A stretch of DNA of 37,496 nucleotides from Sphingobacteriales bacterium TSM_CSM (lineage in GTDB: Bacteria; Bacteroidota; Bacteroidia; Chitinophagales; UBA2359), in the NCBI GenBank assembly GCA_002212725.1, contig MTCR01000048.1, positions 1 to 37,496 on the forward strand, written 5' to 3'. This document shows, piece by piece, positions 6,824-15,824 of this stretch. The first letter of the stretch is position 1, and each line of letters opens with the position of its first letter. The position numbers and the translations under genes were made by a program. Under the pieces are notes generated by a model. The model saw nothing but the letters and a program-made list of their open reading frames with translations, had not been told where the DNA came from and ran no database searches.

Positions 6824-8158
6824 ATGCCCGTTATCAATTACGACCCAACCACAACCAACCTTAGCCAATTCGCCGATATTAACCAGTTGCCCAACCTGCT
6901 ATACAGTTGCAGATGGAAAAACGCCAAATCGGCAAAAGGAGTGGCCGATTTTATTCAACTGCTCAACAGCAAAGCAAAAATTGAGCAGTTATACAAAGAG
7001 TTTAAACAGGCCGTTTCACTTTTTGGCAGGTTATTATCCAGTTTCAGCAAAGTTTATACTACCGAACTGCAAAAACTGCAACTGCAAACCATAGCCAAAT
7101 ATATGGTAGAGGTAATAGATGTGCAGAAAGAAAAACTAACCGATTTGTCTTTGCTGTCGCATAATCTGGTAAACCTTGCACCTGCCGCACATAAAATGCT
7201 GGTAAACAAAATTATTGCCGACGTTGATTTGCCCGCTCAAGTTCAAATTCCGCTTAGCCGCGGCTTTTTGCCATTTGTTAAACAAATAAAAAGGCTGGGC
7301 ATTGAGCAAAACAACGAGCAGTACCACAAAATTGCCGACGACATTGCCAACATGGTATTTCAATTGCCCGTTCAGGATTTTCTGCAACGCTACAACCTCA
7401 TAGAACTTAACCGCGTACTTTGGGAACTGCTGCAACTTAACCAAACAGAACTGCGCAATTGGATACACAGCATAGAATCGGCCGAATGGCTCGAAAAAAT
7501 AAAGCGCGAACCCAACAAAGACGCCCTTTTCAGGCTGCTCTGGATCATTTACCATACCGATTTCCACTTATCGAAAGCATTGGGTAACTATGTTTTTAAA
7601 CGCCGGTACGAAAAAATGCGTACCCGCGTACAAGCCGAAGACGTGCCCCTGCTCGGTTTCTTTATGAACGTTTTCCGCTTTCAGTTCCGTGGCATGGTGC
7701 CCCACACCTCCGAAATAGCCATGCACATATCGCGAAATGCCTACACACTCAGCCATATTGCCTTTGCTGTATTTTTTATCGAAACCGGAAACCCCCGATT
7801 TATCAACTCCTTCCGCAACTACCTCTCGCAGGAGTCTTATGTAGAAAACCCGCAGTTTTCGTGGAACCATTTAGTGGAAAGCTACCCCATTGCCACCACC
7901 CGAAGCCTGCTGCTGAAAATTCTCAACCTGTTTAAACTGCCCTACGAGCCGCTTAGCACCCATAAACTTATAGAAAGAAACCTTACCAATGCCGAATTGC
8001 TGAAGCCCGATACCTCGTTTGACAAGGCTCTTAGCATTTGCTGCAACCCCGAAGACCCTGCTTCTTTGTTTAAAAACGAAGAAACAGCCCGCATTTTTAT
8101 GACCTTATTCTATGAATCGCGCGGCTGGAAAATACCCGCTCCCGAAGAAGCAAAGTAA
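6824..8158 (+). CDS. Hypothetical helical protein (444 aa)
   Basis: I do not recognise this protein. It is 444 aa from ATG 6824; an in-frame TTG at 6767 lies upstream of the likely transcription start. There is no signal peptide or transmembrane segment. Predicted content is almost entirely amphipathic helices with many Leu, Asn and Lys residues, including repeated patterns such as LNRVLWELLQLNQ and FRLLWIIYHTDFHLSKAL. These recall an alpha-solenoid or the helical repeats that end some STAND NTPases, but no NTPase motif is present. It stands alone between a tRNA terminator and folD, with its own strong promoter. A cytoplasmic scaffold or an accessory defence or regulatory protein are possibilities. 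Function is unknown. Confidence 0.85.
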   Translation: MPVINYDPTTTNLSQFADINQLPNLLYSCRWKNAKSAKGVADFIQLLNSKAKIEQLYKEFKQAVSLFGRLLSSFSKVYTTELQKLQLQTIAKYMVEVIDVQKEKLTDLSLLSHNLVNLAPAAHKMLVNKIIADVDLPAQVQIPLSRGFLPFVKQIKRLGIEQNNEQYHKIADDIANMVFQLPVQDFLQRYNLIELNRVLWELLQLNQTELRNWIHSIESAEWLEKIKREPNKDALFRLLWIIYHTDFHLSKALGNYVFKRRYEKMRTRVQAEDVPLLGFFMNVFRFQFRGMVPHTSEIAMHISRNAYTLSHIAFAVFFIETGNPRFINSFRNYLSQESYVENPQFSWNHLVESYPIATTRSLLLKILNLFKLPYEPLSTHKLIERNLTNAELLKPDTSFDKALSICCNPEDPASLFKNEETARIFMTLFYESRGWKIPAPEEAK

Positions 8159-8319
8159 GGTTTACAAACGGCCGGTACATGGCTGCTGCCAAAGGCATAG
8201 AAATACGCACAAAAGGTTAATACAATTTTAATGAGTGCCTGAACTTTGCACCTTGTTTATGTAACCTGCTGCCCGCTGAAAATAAGCGGCATACGGGTAT
8301 TTCCTGAGCAGAGGTTTAC

Positions 8320-8327
8320 TAACTTTG
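8320..8327 (+). promoter_or_regulatory. Promoter -7 box for folD
   Basis: TAACTTTG matches TAnnTTTG, 32 bp before the folD ATG. The -33 element is not clear. Confidence 0.5.
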
Positions 8328-8359
8328 TGTCTGTTTAGGTTCTATTTAAATAATACAGC

Positions 8360-9247
8360 ATGAAACTATTAGATGGCAAAAAACTGTCAGAGATTGTTAA
8401 ACAGGAAATTAAGGAAGAGGTGGACAGGTTGGTGGCAGCCAACCATAAGCGCCCCAATTTGGCTGCCGTGCTGGTAGGCAACGACGGCGCAAGCGAAACG
8501 TATGTACAGCATAAAGTCAGGGCATGTAAAGAAGTGGGCTTCGACTCTACCCTCATCAGGCTGCCCGAAACCACCACCGAAGAAAGCCTGCTGGCACAAA
8601 TTGACCGCCTCAACAAATCCAGCATGGTTGACGGGTTTATTGTGCAACTGCCCCTGCCCAAACACATAGATGTAGAAAAGGTAACGCAAGCCATAAAACC
8701 CGGCAAAGATGTAGATGGTTTTCACCCGGTAAATGTGGGGCGCATGGCACAGGGACTGCCCTGCTACCTGCCCGCCACTCCCTATGGCATTTTGCAACTG
8801 CTGGAGCGCAACGGTATTGAAACATCGGGGAAAGATTGTGTGGTATTGGGACGAAGCAATATAGTAGGCACTCCCATCAGCATTTTATTATCCCGAAATC
8901 AATATCCGGGCAACTGTACGGTTACGGTTTGTCACAGCCGCACCAAAAATATAGAAAAATACACCAGGCGCGCCGATATTTTGATTGTAGCCTTGGGGCA
9001 ACCCGAATTTGTTACCGGAAAAATGGTTAAAAAAGGCGCTGTAGTGGTTGATGTAGGCATTACCCGAATGACAGACGAGAGCAAACGCAGCGGCTACCGG
9101 CTTGCAGGCGATGTAAAATATGACGAAGTAGCGCCCAAATGCAGTTTTATTACCCCTGTGCCCGGAGGCGTGGGGCCTATGACCGTTGTTTCTTTACTGC
9201 TCAACACACTGAAAGCTGCAAAAAAAGAAATCAATTATCCCGAATAA
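8360..9247 (+). CDS. folD: Bifunctional methylenetetrahydrofolate dehydrogenase / cyclohydrolase
   Basis: A 295-aa FolD of normal length. It interconverts 5,10-methylene- and 10-formyl-tetrahydrofolate with NADP, supplying one-carbon units for purine synthesis and initiator-tRNA formylation in the cytoplasm. Visible signatures are [13 protein letters not shown] with catalytic Lys52, [18 protein letters not shown], the dinucleotide-binding stretch [11 protein letters not shown] and the C-terminal [11 protein letters not shown]. The first ATG gives the canonical MKLLDGK start. It is a single-gene unit with its own promoter and a strong terminator. The 10-formyl donor it makes would serve PurH, encoded at 17.1 kb, and peptide deformylase at 28 kb acts on the formylated proteins that result. 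Confidence 0.98.
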   Translation: MKLLDGKKLSEIVKQEIKEEVDRLVAANHKRPNLAAVLVGNDGASETYVQHKVRACKEVGFDSTLIRLPETTTEESLLAQIDRLNKSSMVDGFIVQLPLPKHIDVEKVTQAIKPGKDVDGFHPVNVGRMAQGLPCYLPATPYGILQLLERNGIETSGKDCVVLGRSNIVGTPISILLSRNQYPGNCTVTVCHSRTKNIEKYTRRADILIVALGQPEFVTGKMVKKGAVVVDVGITRMTDESKRSGYRLAGDVKYDEVAPKCSFITPVPGGVGPMTVVSLLLNTLKAAKKEINYPE

Positions 9248-9286
9248 TTCAATTGGCTGCTTTTTGTGCAGCTACCCAAGCCACGT

Positions 9287-9320
9287 AAAAAGCCCCTCTG
9301 CCTGCGCAGAAGGGCTTTTA
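9287..9320. terminator. Bidirectional terminator between folD and CBM48 gene
   Basis: AAAAGCCC(C)TCTGC pairs with GCAGA-AGGGCTTTT around a CTGC loop. There is an A-run on one side and a T-run on the other, so it can serve both convergent genes. Confidence 0.85.
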
Positions 9321-9342
9321 CATACAAAACAACCGGTATTGC

Positions 9343-9651
9343 TTACAACACTACCACACAGTTTTGTTCAGCGCCAATGCCGCTGGGCACATACTTGTCG
9401 GCAGCCTCGTCGTTGGTCCAAAGTTTGTCGTCCACTAAGTAACGGAACTGGTATTCTTTACCGGCTTCCAAATCAATGGTAGTTTTAAACGAACCATCTT
9501 TGAGCGCCTGCATGAGTTCCTGTGTGCCATCCCAATTGTTAAACTCTCCTACAAGGCTCACTTTTTCGGCCTTACCAACCGTTTCTTTGGGTAAACGAAA
9601 CGTAACCTTGCAGGTTGCTTTACTTTTAAGATACTTTTTTTCAATGCTCAT
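9343..9651 (-). CDS. Small CBM48 / glycogen-binding-domain protein
   Basis: A 102-aa protein made of one isoamylase-N/AMPK-type carbohydrate-binding module. Signatures are VSLVGEFNNWD, then FKTTIDLEAGKEYQFRYLVD and the terminal AEQNCVVVL. This domain normally binds alpha-glucans and is often fused to branching or debranching enzymes; here it stands alone. Small solo copies are common in Bacteroidota. No signal peptide is seen, so it is probably cytoplasmic. It is convergent with folD and preceded by a roughly 115-nt leader from a TACCTTTG promoter box. The physiological ligand is not evident, and there is no glycogen-metabolism gene nearby. Confidence 0.88.
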   Translation of the reverse strand: MSIEKKYLKSKATCKVTFRLPKETVGKAEKVSLVGEFNNWDGTQELMQALKDGSFKTTIDLEAGKEYQFRYLVDDKLWTNDEAADKYVPSGIGAEQNCVVVL

Positions 9652-9774
9652 AACAACATTTTTAAAAAATTAAACAATCGGAAATCTGCCGTTCTGCATC
9701 TGCCCAATTAACCAAAATTGGTAGCCGTACCCGGCGCTTGGGCAATGCAACAGGCAGTTCCCTTTTTCGGGGTG

Positions 9775-9782
9775 CAAAGGTA
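9775..9782 (-). promoter_or_regulatory. Promoter -7 box for CBM48 gene
   Basis: Minus-strand TACCTTTG matches TAnnTTTG. It implies a leader of about 115 nt before the ATG at 9651. Confidence 0.5.
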
Positions 9783-9928
9783 ATGTATTTGCATGGATTT
9801 GCCAAGCATTTTTGCATTAACTTAACATTTTCTTAACTATATGGGCAAATTTCAGCCATTTTTTAGGGGCTTAGTGCAATTGCAAACAACCCCATTTGAA
9901 TGCCCTGTGCAGTTATATAAACGGCAAT

Positions 9929-12823
9929 TTACCTGCCCTCTGCGCCCTTTGACTGCCCGCTGCCGGCATTGCCGCTGTTTTGAGCAGCTTTAAAATTGCG
10001 CAGGTTGTAGGTAAAGGTAAGCATGGCATACCGGCGAAGCACCTGCGTTTGAGTATCTTCAACATACGTTTCGGTTACGTTTCGGGTAAGGCTGTTATTT
10101 TGATTTAACAGGTCATACACCTTAATCTGCACCTCGGCGGCATTGTTTTTCAAAAATTTATAGGCAAGTCCGGCATTCCAAAGCAAAAACTGTTGGTTCA
10201 GGCTGGCATCTAAGCCTTTGTACAGGGTTTCGTTGGCTTCGGTATTTATTACAAATCCCTTCCAGAATTGCCAGCTTACCCTTGCACCGGCCTGTTGCAA
10301 AAAGAAATTATTGTTTAATTCGGGTAAAATTGAATTATTTACAATATTGTAATTGGCGGTGTAAGAAATGGTAAAATCTATTTTTTCACTTATATTGCTT
10401 CCCAAAACCAAGCCGCCGTTTACATTATAGTTGTTGGCATTATTAGTTTGGTTATTTACCAAACCCGGCGTTCGGCTGTAAGTAAATCCGGCATTGAGGT
10501 TAAGGTTGCTTTTAAGCGCTTTTACGGGCATACCGTAGGTTAAAAAGGAGCGCACGTTCCAGTAGCCGTTCAGGTTTACGGGTTTGTTGAGTTGAGCGCC
10601 TTTAAGCAAGGGCACATTGTTGAGTATGGTAGTATCTGATTGTGCAACAATAACCGAATTGCCTATGTAATTAATGGTGTTGGAGGTAAATACAAAAGCA
10701 AACAGGCTGCGTCCGGTGGTGGTATTGGCAAACCCGAAACGGGTAACCAGCATTTGGAAGAAGTTTTGTTTCAAGTCGGGGTTACCTATATTCAGCAGCA
10801 GGGGGTTGGTATTGTCTATTACGTTTTGCAACTGCGTTACCGAAGGCGGTGAGGTAGAGGTGCGGTAAAATACGCGTATATTGGCGCTTGTTGAAAACTT
10901 GTACTGAAACATGGCCGTTGGCAAAAAGTTGGTAAAGGTTTTTTCTGCCTTGCCCAGCTGCAAAGGCAGCGGCGGAAACAATTGTTGGCCGTTAAGCAGG
11001 GCATACTGGTGGTTTACCCCGGCCATAAAGTTGGCTCTTTCGGTGTTATAGCGGTAGCTTATTCCGGTGCGGTGTGTGGTATAATTATTTTCAAATTTAT
11101 TGGTAAGCAGAATATCGGGCAGGGTATATTCATTGCTCAGGGCATCAAAATTAAATGTTTTTTTATCTGAAAGGCTGTAGGTGGCAGAGGGGCTGTAGCT
11201 CAACTGCAATTGTCCGTTTTTGCCGGTGGGTTCGGTATAGGTAACATTGCCCGAAAAAGTACGGCTGTTGTTGTTGGTATTGGCCTGTTGTGCCAAGGTA
11301 ATGGCTGTATCGGGCAGGAGGGTATAATACACGGTTTCCGATTGCAGGTTGGTGTTGCCTGTTTTATTATTGAGTTCTGTGCCGAAATTAACCGAAACAG
11401 TGCGTCCGTTTTTTTTAAATTTGTGCCGAAGCAACAGGTCATTGGTAAAATTATAGCCGTTGTTATCGGCGGCTGTAAAGTTGTTGGCTTGGTTGAGCAA
11501 AGCGTCTGCCAGGGTGTTTTGCCCCTGCAAAACGGTTTCTTTGCTGTTGTTTTGCAGGCTAAGTTTGGGCGTAAGAATAATGGAATTGGCGCTGTCTATG
11601 GTAAACTCCATGCGAAGCGAGAGGCGGTGATTGTAGTTTTTGGTTTGCGCCTCGTTGTTTTCGGAATAAACCTGGTTTTGGGTGCCGGTGAGCAAAGTTC
11701 GGGTAAGAGTGGTATTGTTGTTATTATCGGAATAATTAAAAAAATAACTGGCGGTAACATCTGTTTTTTTGCCCCATTTATCGGCATAGTTAATACCTAA
11801 AGCGGTAGCAGCGGTAATACCACCCTGCTGCCCTACCAGAAAATTATACATGTCGCCGCCGCCATACCCGCCGCCGCCACCGCCGGGTCTGCCGCCGTGG
11901 CCGCCCGGTCCGCCGCGCCCCATGCCGGGGCCACCCCAGTTTCGCCTGTTGCCCTGCGAACCAAATACCCCCAGCAGGTCTTGCGTATCAAAATTTTGCT
12001 GGTTAATATTGTTGGTTAGCCCCAATATAGAAATACGGCGTTTGCCTTTAAACAGGTTTACATTACCACCTGCCCAATAGCGGTTGTTGGTGCCGTAGCC
12101 CGCATAAATTTTACCAAACTGCCCGTTGTTCTTGCCTGCTTTGGTCACAATATTGAGTGTTTTTTGGTCATTGCCATCGCTAAACCCGGTAAAGCGCGAT
12201 TGATCGCTCATTCGGTCAAACACCTGAATTTTGTCAATCACCTCGGCCGGCAGGCTGCGCAGCGCCAGAGTGGCATCGTCGCCAAAATACTCTTTACCAT
12301 CAATAAGTACTTTTTTTACGTCTTCACCCTGGGCTTTTACCGTGCCGTTTTCTACATTAATATTGGGCATTTTGGCAATAAGCTGCTGCGCATCGGCATC
12401 GGGGTTTACCTTGTAGGCATTGGCATTGTATTCGGTCGTATCGCCTTTTTGCTGTGCCCTTATTTGTGTGCTTTCTATCTGTACCTCCTTTAGCAATTCG
12501 GTTTCCTGAGTAAGGGCAATTACGCCCGCATTTACCGCTTTGTTGCCCACCGTAACGGCTGTTTGGTAAACGGCATAGCCTATAAATGATACCCGAAGGT
12601 TATATTGCCCTTTGGGCATGTTTTGGAGGGTAAATTTCCCTGTTTCATCTGTAATGGTGCCTTTGCTGCGGCTGCTGTCGGGTACACCGTACAGCAATAC
12701 GGTAGCGCCAACCAGGGTAGTGCTGTTTCCGGCATCGGTTACCGTACCGCTTACAGACCCTTTTTGCGCATAAATTGAGGTAGAAACCACCAGAAAAGAC
12801 AAACAAAAAAGCAAATGTTTCAT
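9929..12823 (-). CDS. Outer-membrane beta-barrel receptor with CarboxypepD_reg-like N-terminus (TonB-dependent receptor-like)
   Basis: A 964-aa protein starting at the ATG at 12823, where MKHLLFCLSFLVVSTSIYAQ forms a clean signal peptide; an upstream extension to 13027 lacks one. Residues about 25-115 form a carboxypeptidase-regulatory-like beta-sandwich (GSVSGTVTDAG...FTLQNMPKGQYNLRVSFIGY). A plug-like segment follows (LIAKMPNINVENG, KKVLIDGKEYFGDD, IDKIQVFD), then a long Asn/Thr-rich outer-membrane barrel of the OMP_b-brl_3 type. A glycine-rich insertion lies at about 296-322, encoded by 11856-11936. The family imports or exports ligands at the outer membrane or acts as a surface barrel. 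No SusD partner or TonB gene is adjacent, so the substrate is unknown. Confidence 0.88.
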   Translation of the reverse strand: MKHLLFCLSFLVVSTSIYAQKGSVSGTVTDAGNSTTLVGATVLLYGVPDSSRSKGTITDETGKFTLQNMPKGQYNLRVSFIGYAVYQTAVTVGNKAVNAGVIALTQETELLKEVQIESTQIRAQQKGDTTEYNANAYKVNPDADAQQLIAKMPNINVENGTVKAQGEDVKKVLIDGKEYFGDDATLALRSLPAEVIDKIQVFDRMSDQSRFTGFSDGNDQKTLNIVTKAGKNNGQFGKIYAGYGTNNRYWAGGNVNLFKGKRRISILGLTNNINQQNFDTQDLLGVFGSQGNRRNWGGPGMGRGGPGGHGGRPGGGGGGYGGGDMYNFLVGQQGGITAATALGINYADKWGKKTDVTASYFFNYSDNNNNTTLTRTLLTGTQNQVYSENNEAQTKNYNHRLSLRMEFTIDSANSIILTPKLSLQNNSKETVLQGQNTLADALLNQANNFTAADNNGYNFTNDLLLRHKFKKNGRTVSVNFGTELNNKTGNTNLQSETVYYTLLPDTAITLAQQANTNNNSRTFSGNVTYTEPTGKNGQLQLSYSPSATYSLSDKKTFNFDALSNEYTLPDILLTNKFENNYTTHRTGISYRYNTERANFMAGVNHQYALLNGQQLFPPLPLQLGKAEKTFTNFLPTAMFQYKFSTSANIRVFYRTSTSPPSVTQLQNVIDNTNPLLLNIGNPDLKQNFFQMLVTRFGFANTTTGRSLFAFVFTSNTINYIGNSVIVAQSDTTILNNVPLLKGAQLNKPVNLNGYWNVRSFLTYGMPVKALKSNLNLNAGFTYSRTPGLVNNQTNNANNYNVNGGLVLGSNISEKIDFTISYTANYNIVNNSILPELNNNFFLQQAGARVSWQFWKGFVINTEANETLYKGLDASLNQQFLLWNAGLAYKFLKNNAAEVQIKVYDLLNQNNSLTRNVTETYVEDTQTQVLRRYAMLTFTYNLRNFKAAQNSGNAGSGQSKGAEGR

Positions 12824-13030
12824 GGGTAATGAATGAATGGTTGGCAAACAGTATTGGCTGCAACGCTGTGCCGCCAACATCAGGGCTTGCAGCTGCCTCC
12901 TATTGGCGCACAATATAGCTTTTTGGCGCAGCAGCTTGCCGGTTTCTTGTACAAACATCACTTTAGCAGCATTGGTTGATGCCGCTTCATGCAGTAAAAA
13001 TATTTTTTTAGGCAGGTACAACGGCAAAAG

Positions 13031-13062
13031 TTTGGTAAAAACAAATAAAAACCCTACTTTTG
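13031..13062 (+). promoter_or_regulatory. Full promoter for rpmI-rplT
   Basis: TTTG 13031-13034, a 20-bp spacer and TACTTTTG 13055-13062 match the Bacteroidota consensus; rpmI ATG is 23 bp downstream. Confidence 0.7.
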
Positions 13063-13084
13063 CGCTTCAAAAATTTGACACAGT

Positions 13085-13279
13085 ATGCCTAAAATGAAAA
13101 CACACTCCAGCGCCAAAAAAAGGTTTCAAATAACCGGCGGTGGACACATTAAACGACACAAGGCCTGGAAAAGCCACCTGTTAACCAAAAAAGCAAAAAA
13201 CAGAAAACGCCGCCTCAATCGCACAACGTTTGTAAAAGCCTGCGATTTATCCCGCGTAAAACTGTTGTTGGTGATGTAG
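13085..13279 (+). CDS. rpmI: Ribosomal protein bL35
   Basis: A 64-aa basic protein with the L35 signature [14 protein letters not shown] at the start and [13 protein letters not shown] toward the end. It is a component of the large ribosomal subunit. It is followed after 144 bp by rplT in the usual order. In most bacteria infC (IF3) precedes this pair in one operon with an IF3/L20 control region. Here a full promoter sits directly in front of rpmI, and the upstream neighbour is an oppositely oriented membrane receptor, so infC must lie elsewhere. The 144-bp spacer before rplT shows no strong hairpin by eye. Confidence 0.97.
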   Translation: MPKMKTHSSAKKRFQITGGGHIKRHKAWKSHLLTKKAKNRKRRLNRTTFVKACDLSRVKLLLVM

Positions 13280-13423
13280 GCAATGGCTTAAAAGCCGTTT
13301 TCCATGTCTGTATTTGAATTACCAAAACATTCCGGCAAATGCACCAAACTGCTAAAACCCGGAATTACCTGCATAGAGGTACTATGACAGGTTATTTTTT
13401 AACAAGTAATAAAAAAAGTTACA

Positions 13424-13768
13424 ATGCCAAGGTCAGTTAATCACGTAGCGTCTAAGGCAAGACGCAGAAAGTTTCTAAAATTAGCCAAAGGTTTCTTTGG
13501 CCGCCGTAAAAATGTGTGGACGGTTGCAAAAAACACCATTGAAAAAGGCTTGATCTACGCCTACCGCGACCGCAAGAAGAAAAAAGGTCATTTCCGTAGC
13601 TTGTGGATTATGCGTATTAATGCCGCAGTTCGTCCCGAAGGTTTGAGCTACTCTAAATTTATGGGCTTAATACACAAAAGCAACGTACAACTCAGCCGCA
13701 AATCGCTGGCAGAGTTGGCGCTCAACCACCCCGAAGCCTTTAAGGCTGTGGTAAATTCGGTAAGGTAA
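13424..13768 (+). CDS. rplT: Ribosomal protein bL20
   Basis: A 114-aa bL20 of typical length, opening [16 protein letters not shown] and containing the [25 protein letters not shown] core. It binds 23S rRNA early in large-subunit assembly. In enterobacteria and bacilli L20 also represses its own operon by binding the leader mRNA; no such leader structure could be assigned here. It lies in the same unit as rpmI and is closed by a strong terminator. Lysine/arginine-rich composition is normal for the family. Confidence 0.98.
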   Translation: MPRSVNHVASKARRRKFLKLAKGFFGRRKNVWTVAKNTIEKGLIYAYRDRKKKKGHFRSLWIMRINAAVRPEGLSYSKFMGLIHKSNVQLSRKSLAELALNHPEAFKAVVNSVR

Positions 13769-13802
13769 GCCCAATTTTCACCACACGACTGTATTTTAAC
13801 AG

Positions 13803-13838
13803 AAAAAAGCCATGAGCAAATTTGCCCATGGCTTTTTT
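13803..13838 (+). terminator. Terminator after rplT
   Basis: AAAAAAGCCATG (13803-13814) pairs perfectly with CATGGCTTTTTT (13827-13838), 35 bp after the rplT stop. The A/T tails make it usable in both directions, though the opposing protease gene ends slightly further on. Confidence 0.88.
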
Positions 13839-13886
13839 CTATTCCGGTTTGTCTGCATTACCCGCACAGCACCCAACCTGTCTCTG

Positions 13887-15272
13887 TCACCGGTTCTTGC
13901 TCACCTTCGGAACCTTAATTCTTGCAGCATTGCCGCGCACTTCGGTTAGGGCATCTTTCATATTGGCTGGTTTTTTACCTTCATCGGGCATATCCTTGTC
14001 TGAACTGTTTTTGTTGGCATCGGTCGTATCATTTCCGGTAAACCGGCTGGTTGAGCCGGGCGTGGGTTTCCATGCGGCATTACCGCGGTAGTTGCGGGCA
14101 ACCGGCATTGGGTTGGGCGCAGGTTGCGGGTCGGGTGCAGGCGCAGGTTTCGGTGTGGGCGCAGGTGTGGGTGCAGGTTTTGGCGTGGGCGTGGGTTTAA
14201 CCGTTGGCGGGGTTATATTGCCGTTGTTGTTATTGTTGTTGGCGGGCGGCGGGGCAACTGTACTCACTTTTGCCTCTACCCAGCACGGGTATGAACCTAT
14301 ATTGTTGCTGTCGTAATCAATCCACATATAACCACCTTCGCCCCAGCCCGTACCCCACGAGTTTTTAATAAGCCATGCATGTTTGGCATCGTCCCAGCCA
14401 ATAATTACAATGCCGTGGTTAATTTCAAAATTGGCGCGTTCATTAAACACGCCGCCTGCATAACTTAAAAACGCCGGCGTAACCGTAACTGCCGAAATTA
14501 GCGGGCCATGCTCTGCAATAGCTTGTTTTAATTGCTGTACCGATGGGCGAGGTGTCCAAAAATCAATATACCCCCATTTTTCAACAATATAATTGGTAAC
14601 GGCTGCGGTGCCGGTGCAGGGTTTTTCGGCATTTATATAAGGAAGCGCGCTTTCGGTCTGTACCGGGCGATTTAACATCCATTTAAGCGTATTGCCGTAC
14701 CAGCCGCCGTAGCAACTGCCCGAATCGGCACAATCCAGCAAATACTGCTCCGACATATTGACAGAAGCGGCATTGCCAATACTGTTTCTGAAAACATAGT
14801 TTGCCTCAAAAGCCGCCAAAGTGCTAAAAGCCCAACATGCGCCGCAGGTTCCCTGGCTGCGAATGGGAGCAATAATGCCCAGGCTCCTCAAATCAAGCTT
14901 AGCTTGGGTGGCGCTGCCAAACTTAGCTGTGCTGTTGCCAATGCCAATCATAGGGGCGCTGTTTATGTTTTGCCTTACCTGTTTCATGCGGCGGTCTTGC
15001 TCTTGCGCTTCCTGCCGCCAGTTTGCAGGCGCTCTTAAAACCAAGTACTTATCCATTTGGTCTTCCATGGCTTGGGTAAACCCCACCTCAAACGACCATT
15101 TTTCTGCTGCCCCCCTTGCACGCAACTTGTTTAACTGCTCTTTTACCGTGGCATTGGCGCGCACCTCGCGCATACGGTAAAAATCGGTTTGAGCCTGCAC
15201 AAATAACGTATTTACAAATACCAACAAATACAAGGGCAAGCAAAGCAACATTTTTTTAAGTGTAGTTTTCAT
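13887..15272 (-). CDS. Secreted papain-family (C1) cysteine protease with Pro-rich tail
   Basis: A 461-aa protein. ATG 15272 is chosen because MKTTLKKMLLCLPLYLLVFV...VQAQ forms a signal peptide; a 20-residue upstream extension does not. A charged helical propeptide-like region (about 30-115) precedes a C1A peptidase domain. Gln140 and Cys146 (SQGTCGACWAFS), His286 (INHGIVIIGW) and Asn304 (KNSWGTGWGEGG) complete the catalytic set, and extra Cys pairs fit disulfides. After residue 340 the chain turns into an Asn run and a roughly 35-residue Pro/Thr/Ala/Lys repeat, probably a wall-facing spacer, ending in a charged tail. It would hydrolyse proteins in the periplasm or outside the cell. It is monocistronic and convergent with rplT. 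Confidence 0.92.
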   Translation of the reverse strand: MKTTLKKMLLCLPLYLLVFVNTLFVQAQTDFYRMREVRANATVKEQLNKLRARGAAEKWSFEVGFTQAMEDQMDKYLVLRAPANWRQEAQEQDRRMKQVRQNINSAPMIGIGNSTAKFGSATQAKLDLRSLGIIAPIRSQGTCGACWAFSTLAAFEANYVFRNSIGNAASVNMSEQYLLDCADSGSCYGGWYGNTLKWMLNRPVQTESALPYINAEKPCTGTAAVTNYIVEKWGYIDFWTPRPSVQQLKQAIAEHGPLISAVTVTPAFLSYAGGVFNERANFEINHGIVIIGWDDAKHAWLIKNSWGTGWGEGGYMWIDYDSNNIGSYPCWVEAKVSTVAPPPANNNNNNGNITPPTVKPTPTPKPAPTPAPTPKPAPAPDPQPAPNPMPVARNYRGNAAWKPTPGSTSRFTGNDTTDANKNSSDKDMPDEGKKPANMKDALTEVRGNAARIKVPKVSKNR

Positions 15273-15824
15273 GGCATAGGCTTTTAGTAATTCTAAAATA
15301 TGCGTTTCAGGTATATTGCACAGAATAATCAAGCAACCCGATGAGGAATTTTATCTCCGGTTATTCATAGACCAAAGCCAAACAACCTGAAAAATTGCAG
15401 GCAAACAGCCTGTTTAGGTGGGGAAGTTGCCGGTTTAGAACCTTTGCAGGGGTAAAGGTTTAACCAACGGCAAGAAAAATACCAACTAATAAGCAACTGA
15501 ACCTTGCTGTTGCAATGCACAACCCGATACAGCAGCACCAAATATTGTCATAAAACAGGGTGTTGTAAATCGTAAAAATACTTTGCAAAACCCACTGCAC
15601 ACTTTGCGGTTAAACAGCTAAGCTATGTGTGTGCATGCAATACAAAACGGGTTGCGCATATCCCGTTTTTTATAATCAAAAACATAATCACAAAACCCAA
15701 TAAATATTTGATGTTTCGAAACAAATTACAGAACTTGCCACCTAAACCCCAAAAACATGGTACCGCCGGACGAAATAAGTTTATCTTTACCCGACATACC
15801 AATTATAAACAAAAAGTTTTACCT
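15273..15824. other. Gene-free stretch with hairpins
   Basis: About 550 bp without a convincing gene. It contains a hairpin AACCTTT/AAAGGTT at 15438-15459 and a terminator-like hairpin at 15644-15670. An open frame from 15627 runs through this terminator and has no coding character before 15825. Confidence 0.5.
15644..15670 (+). terminator. Terminator-like hairpin with no obvious upstream gene
   Basis: AAAACGGG (15644-15651) pairs with CCCGTTTT (15662-15669) and a T-run follows. No annotated plus-strand gene ends here, so it may close a small RNA or act as a transcription barrier. Confidence 0.5.

Noticed and set aside
11210..11800. 196-aa open frame antisense to the receptor gene
   Set aside because: Shadow of the barrel coding strand. 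Hydrophobic low-complexity content and no start context.
12824..13027. 68-residue N-terminal extension of the outer-membrane receptor
   Set aside because: The internal Met at 12823 begins a clean signal peptide; the extension has none and approaches the rpmI promoter.
15627..15824. 66-residue N-terminal extension of the small WD40-like protein
   Set aside because: It crosses a terminator-like hairpin and has no coding character; ATG 15825 is the better start.
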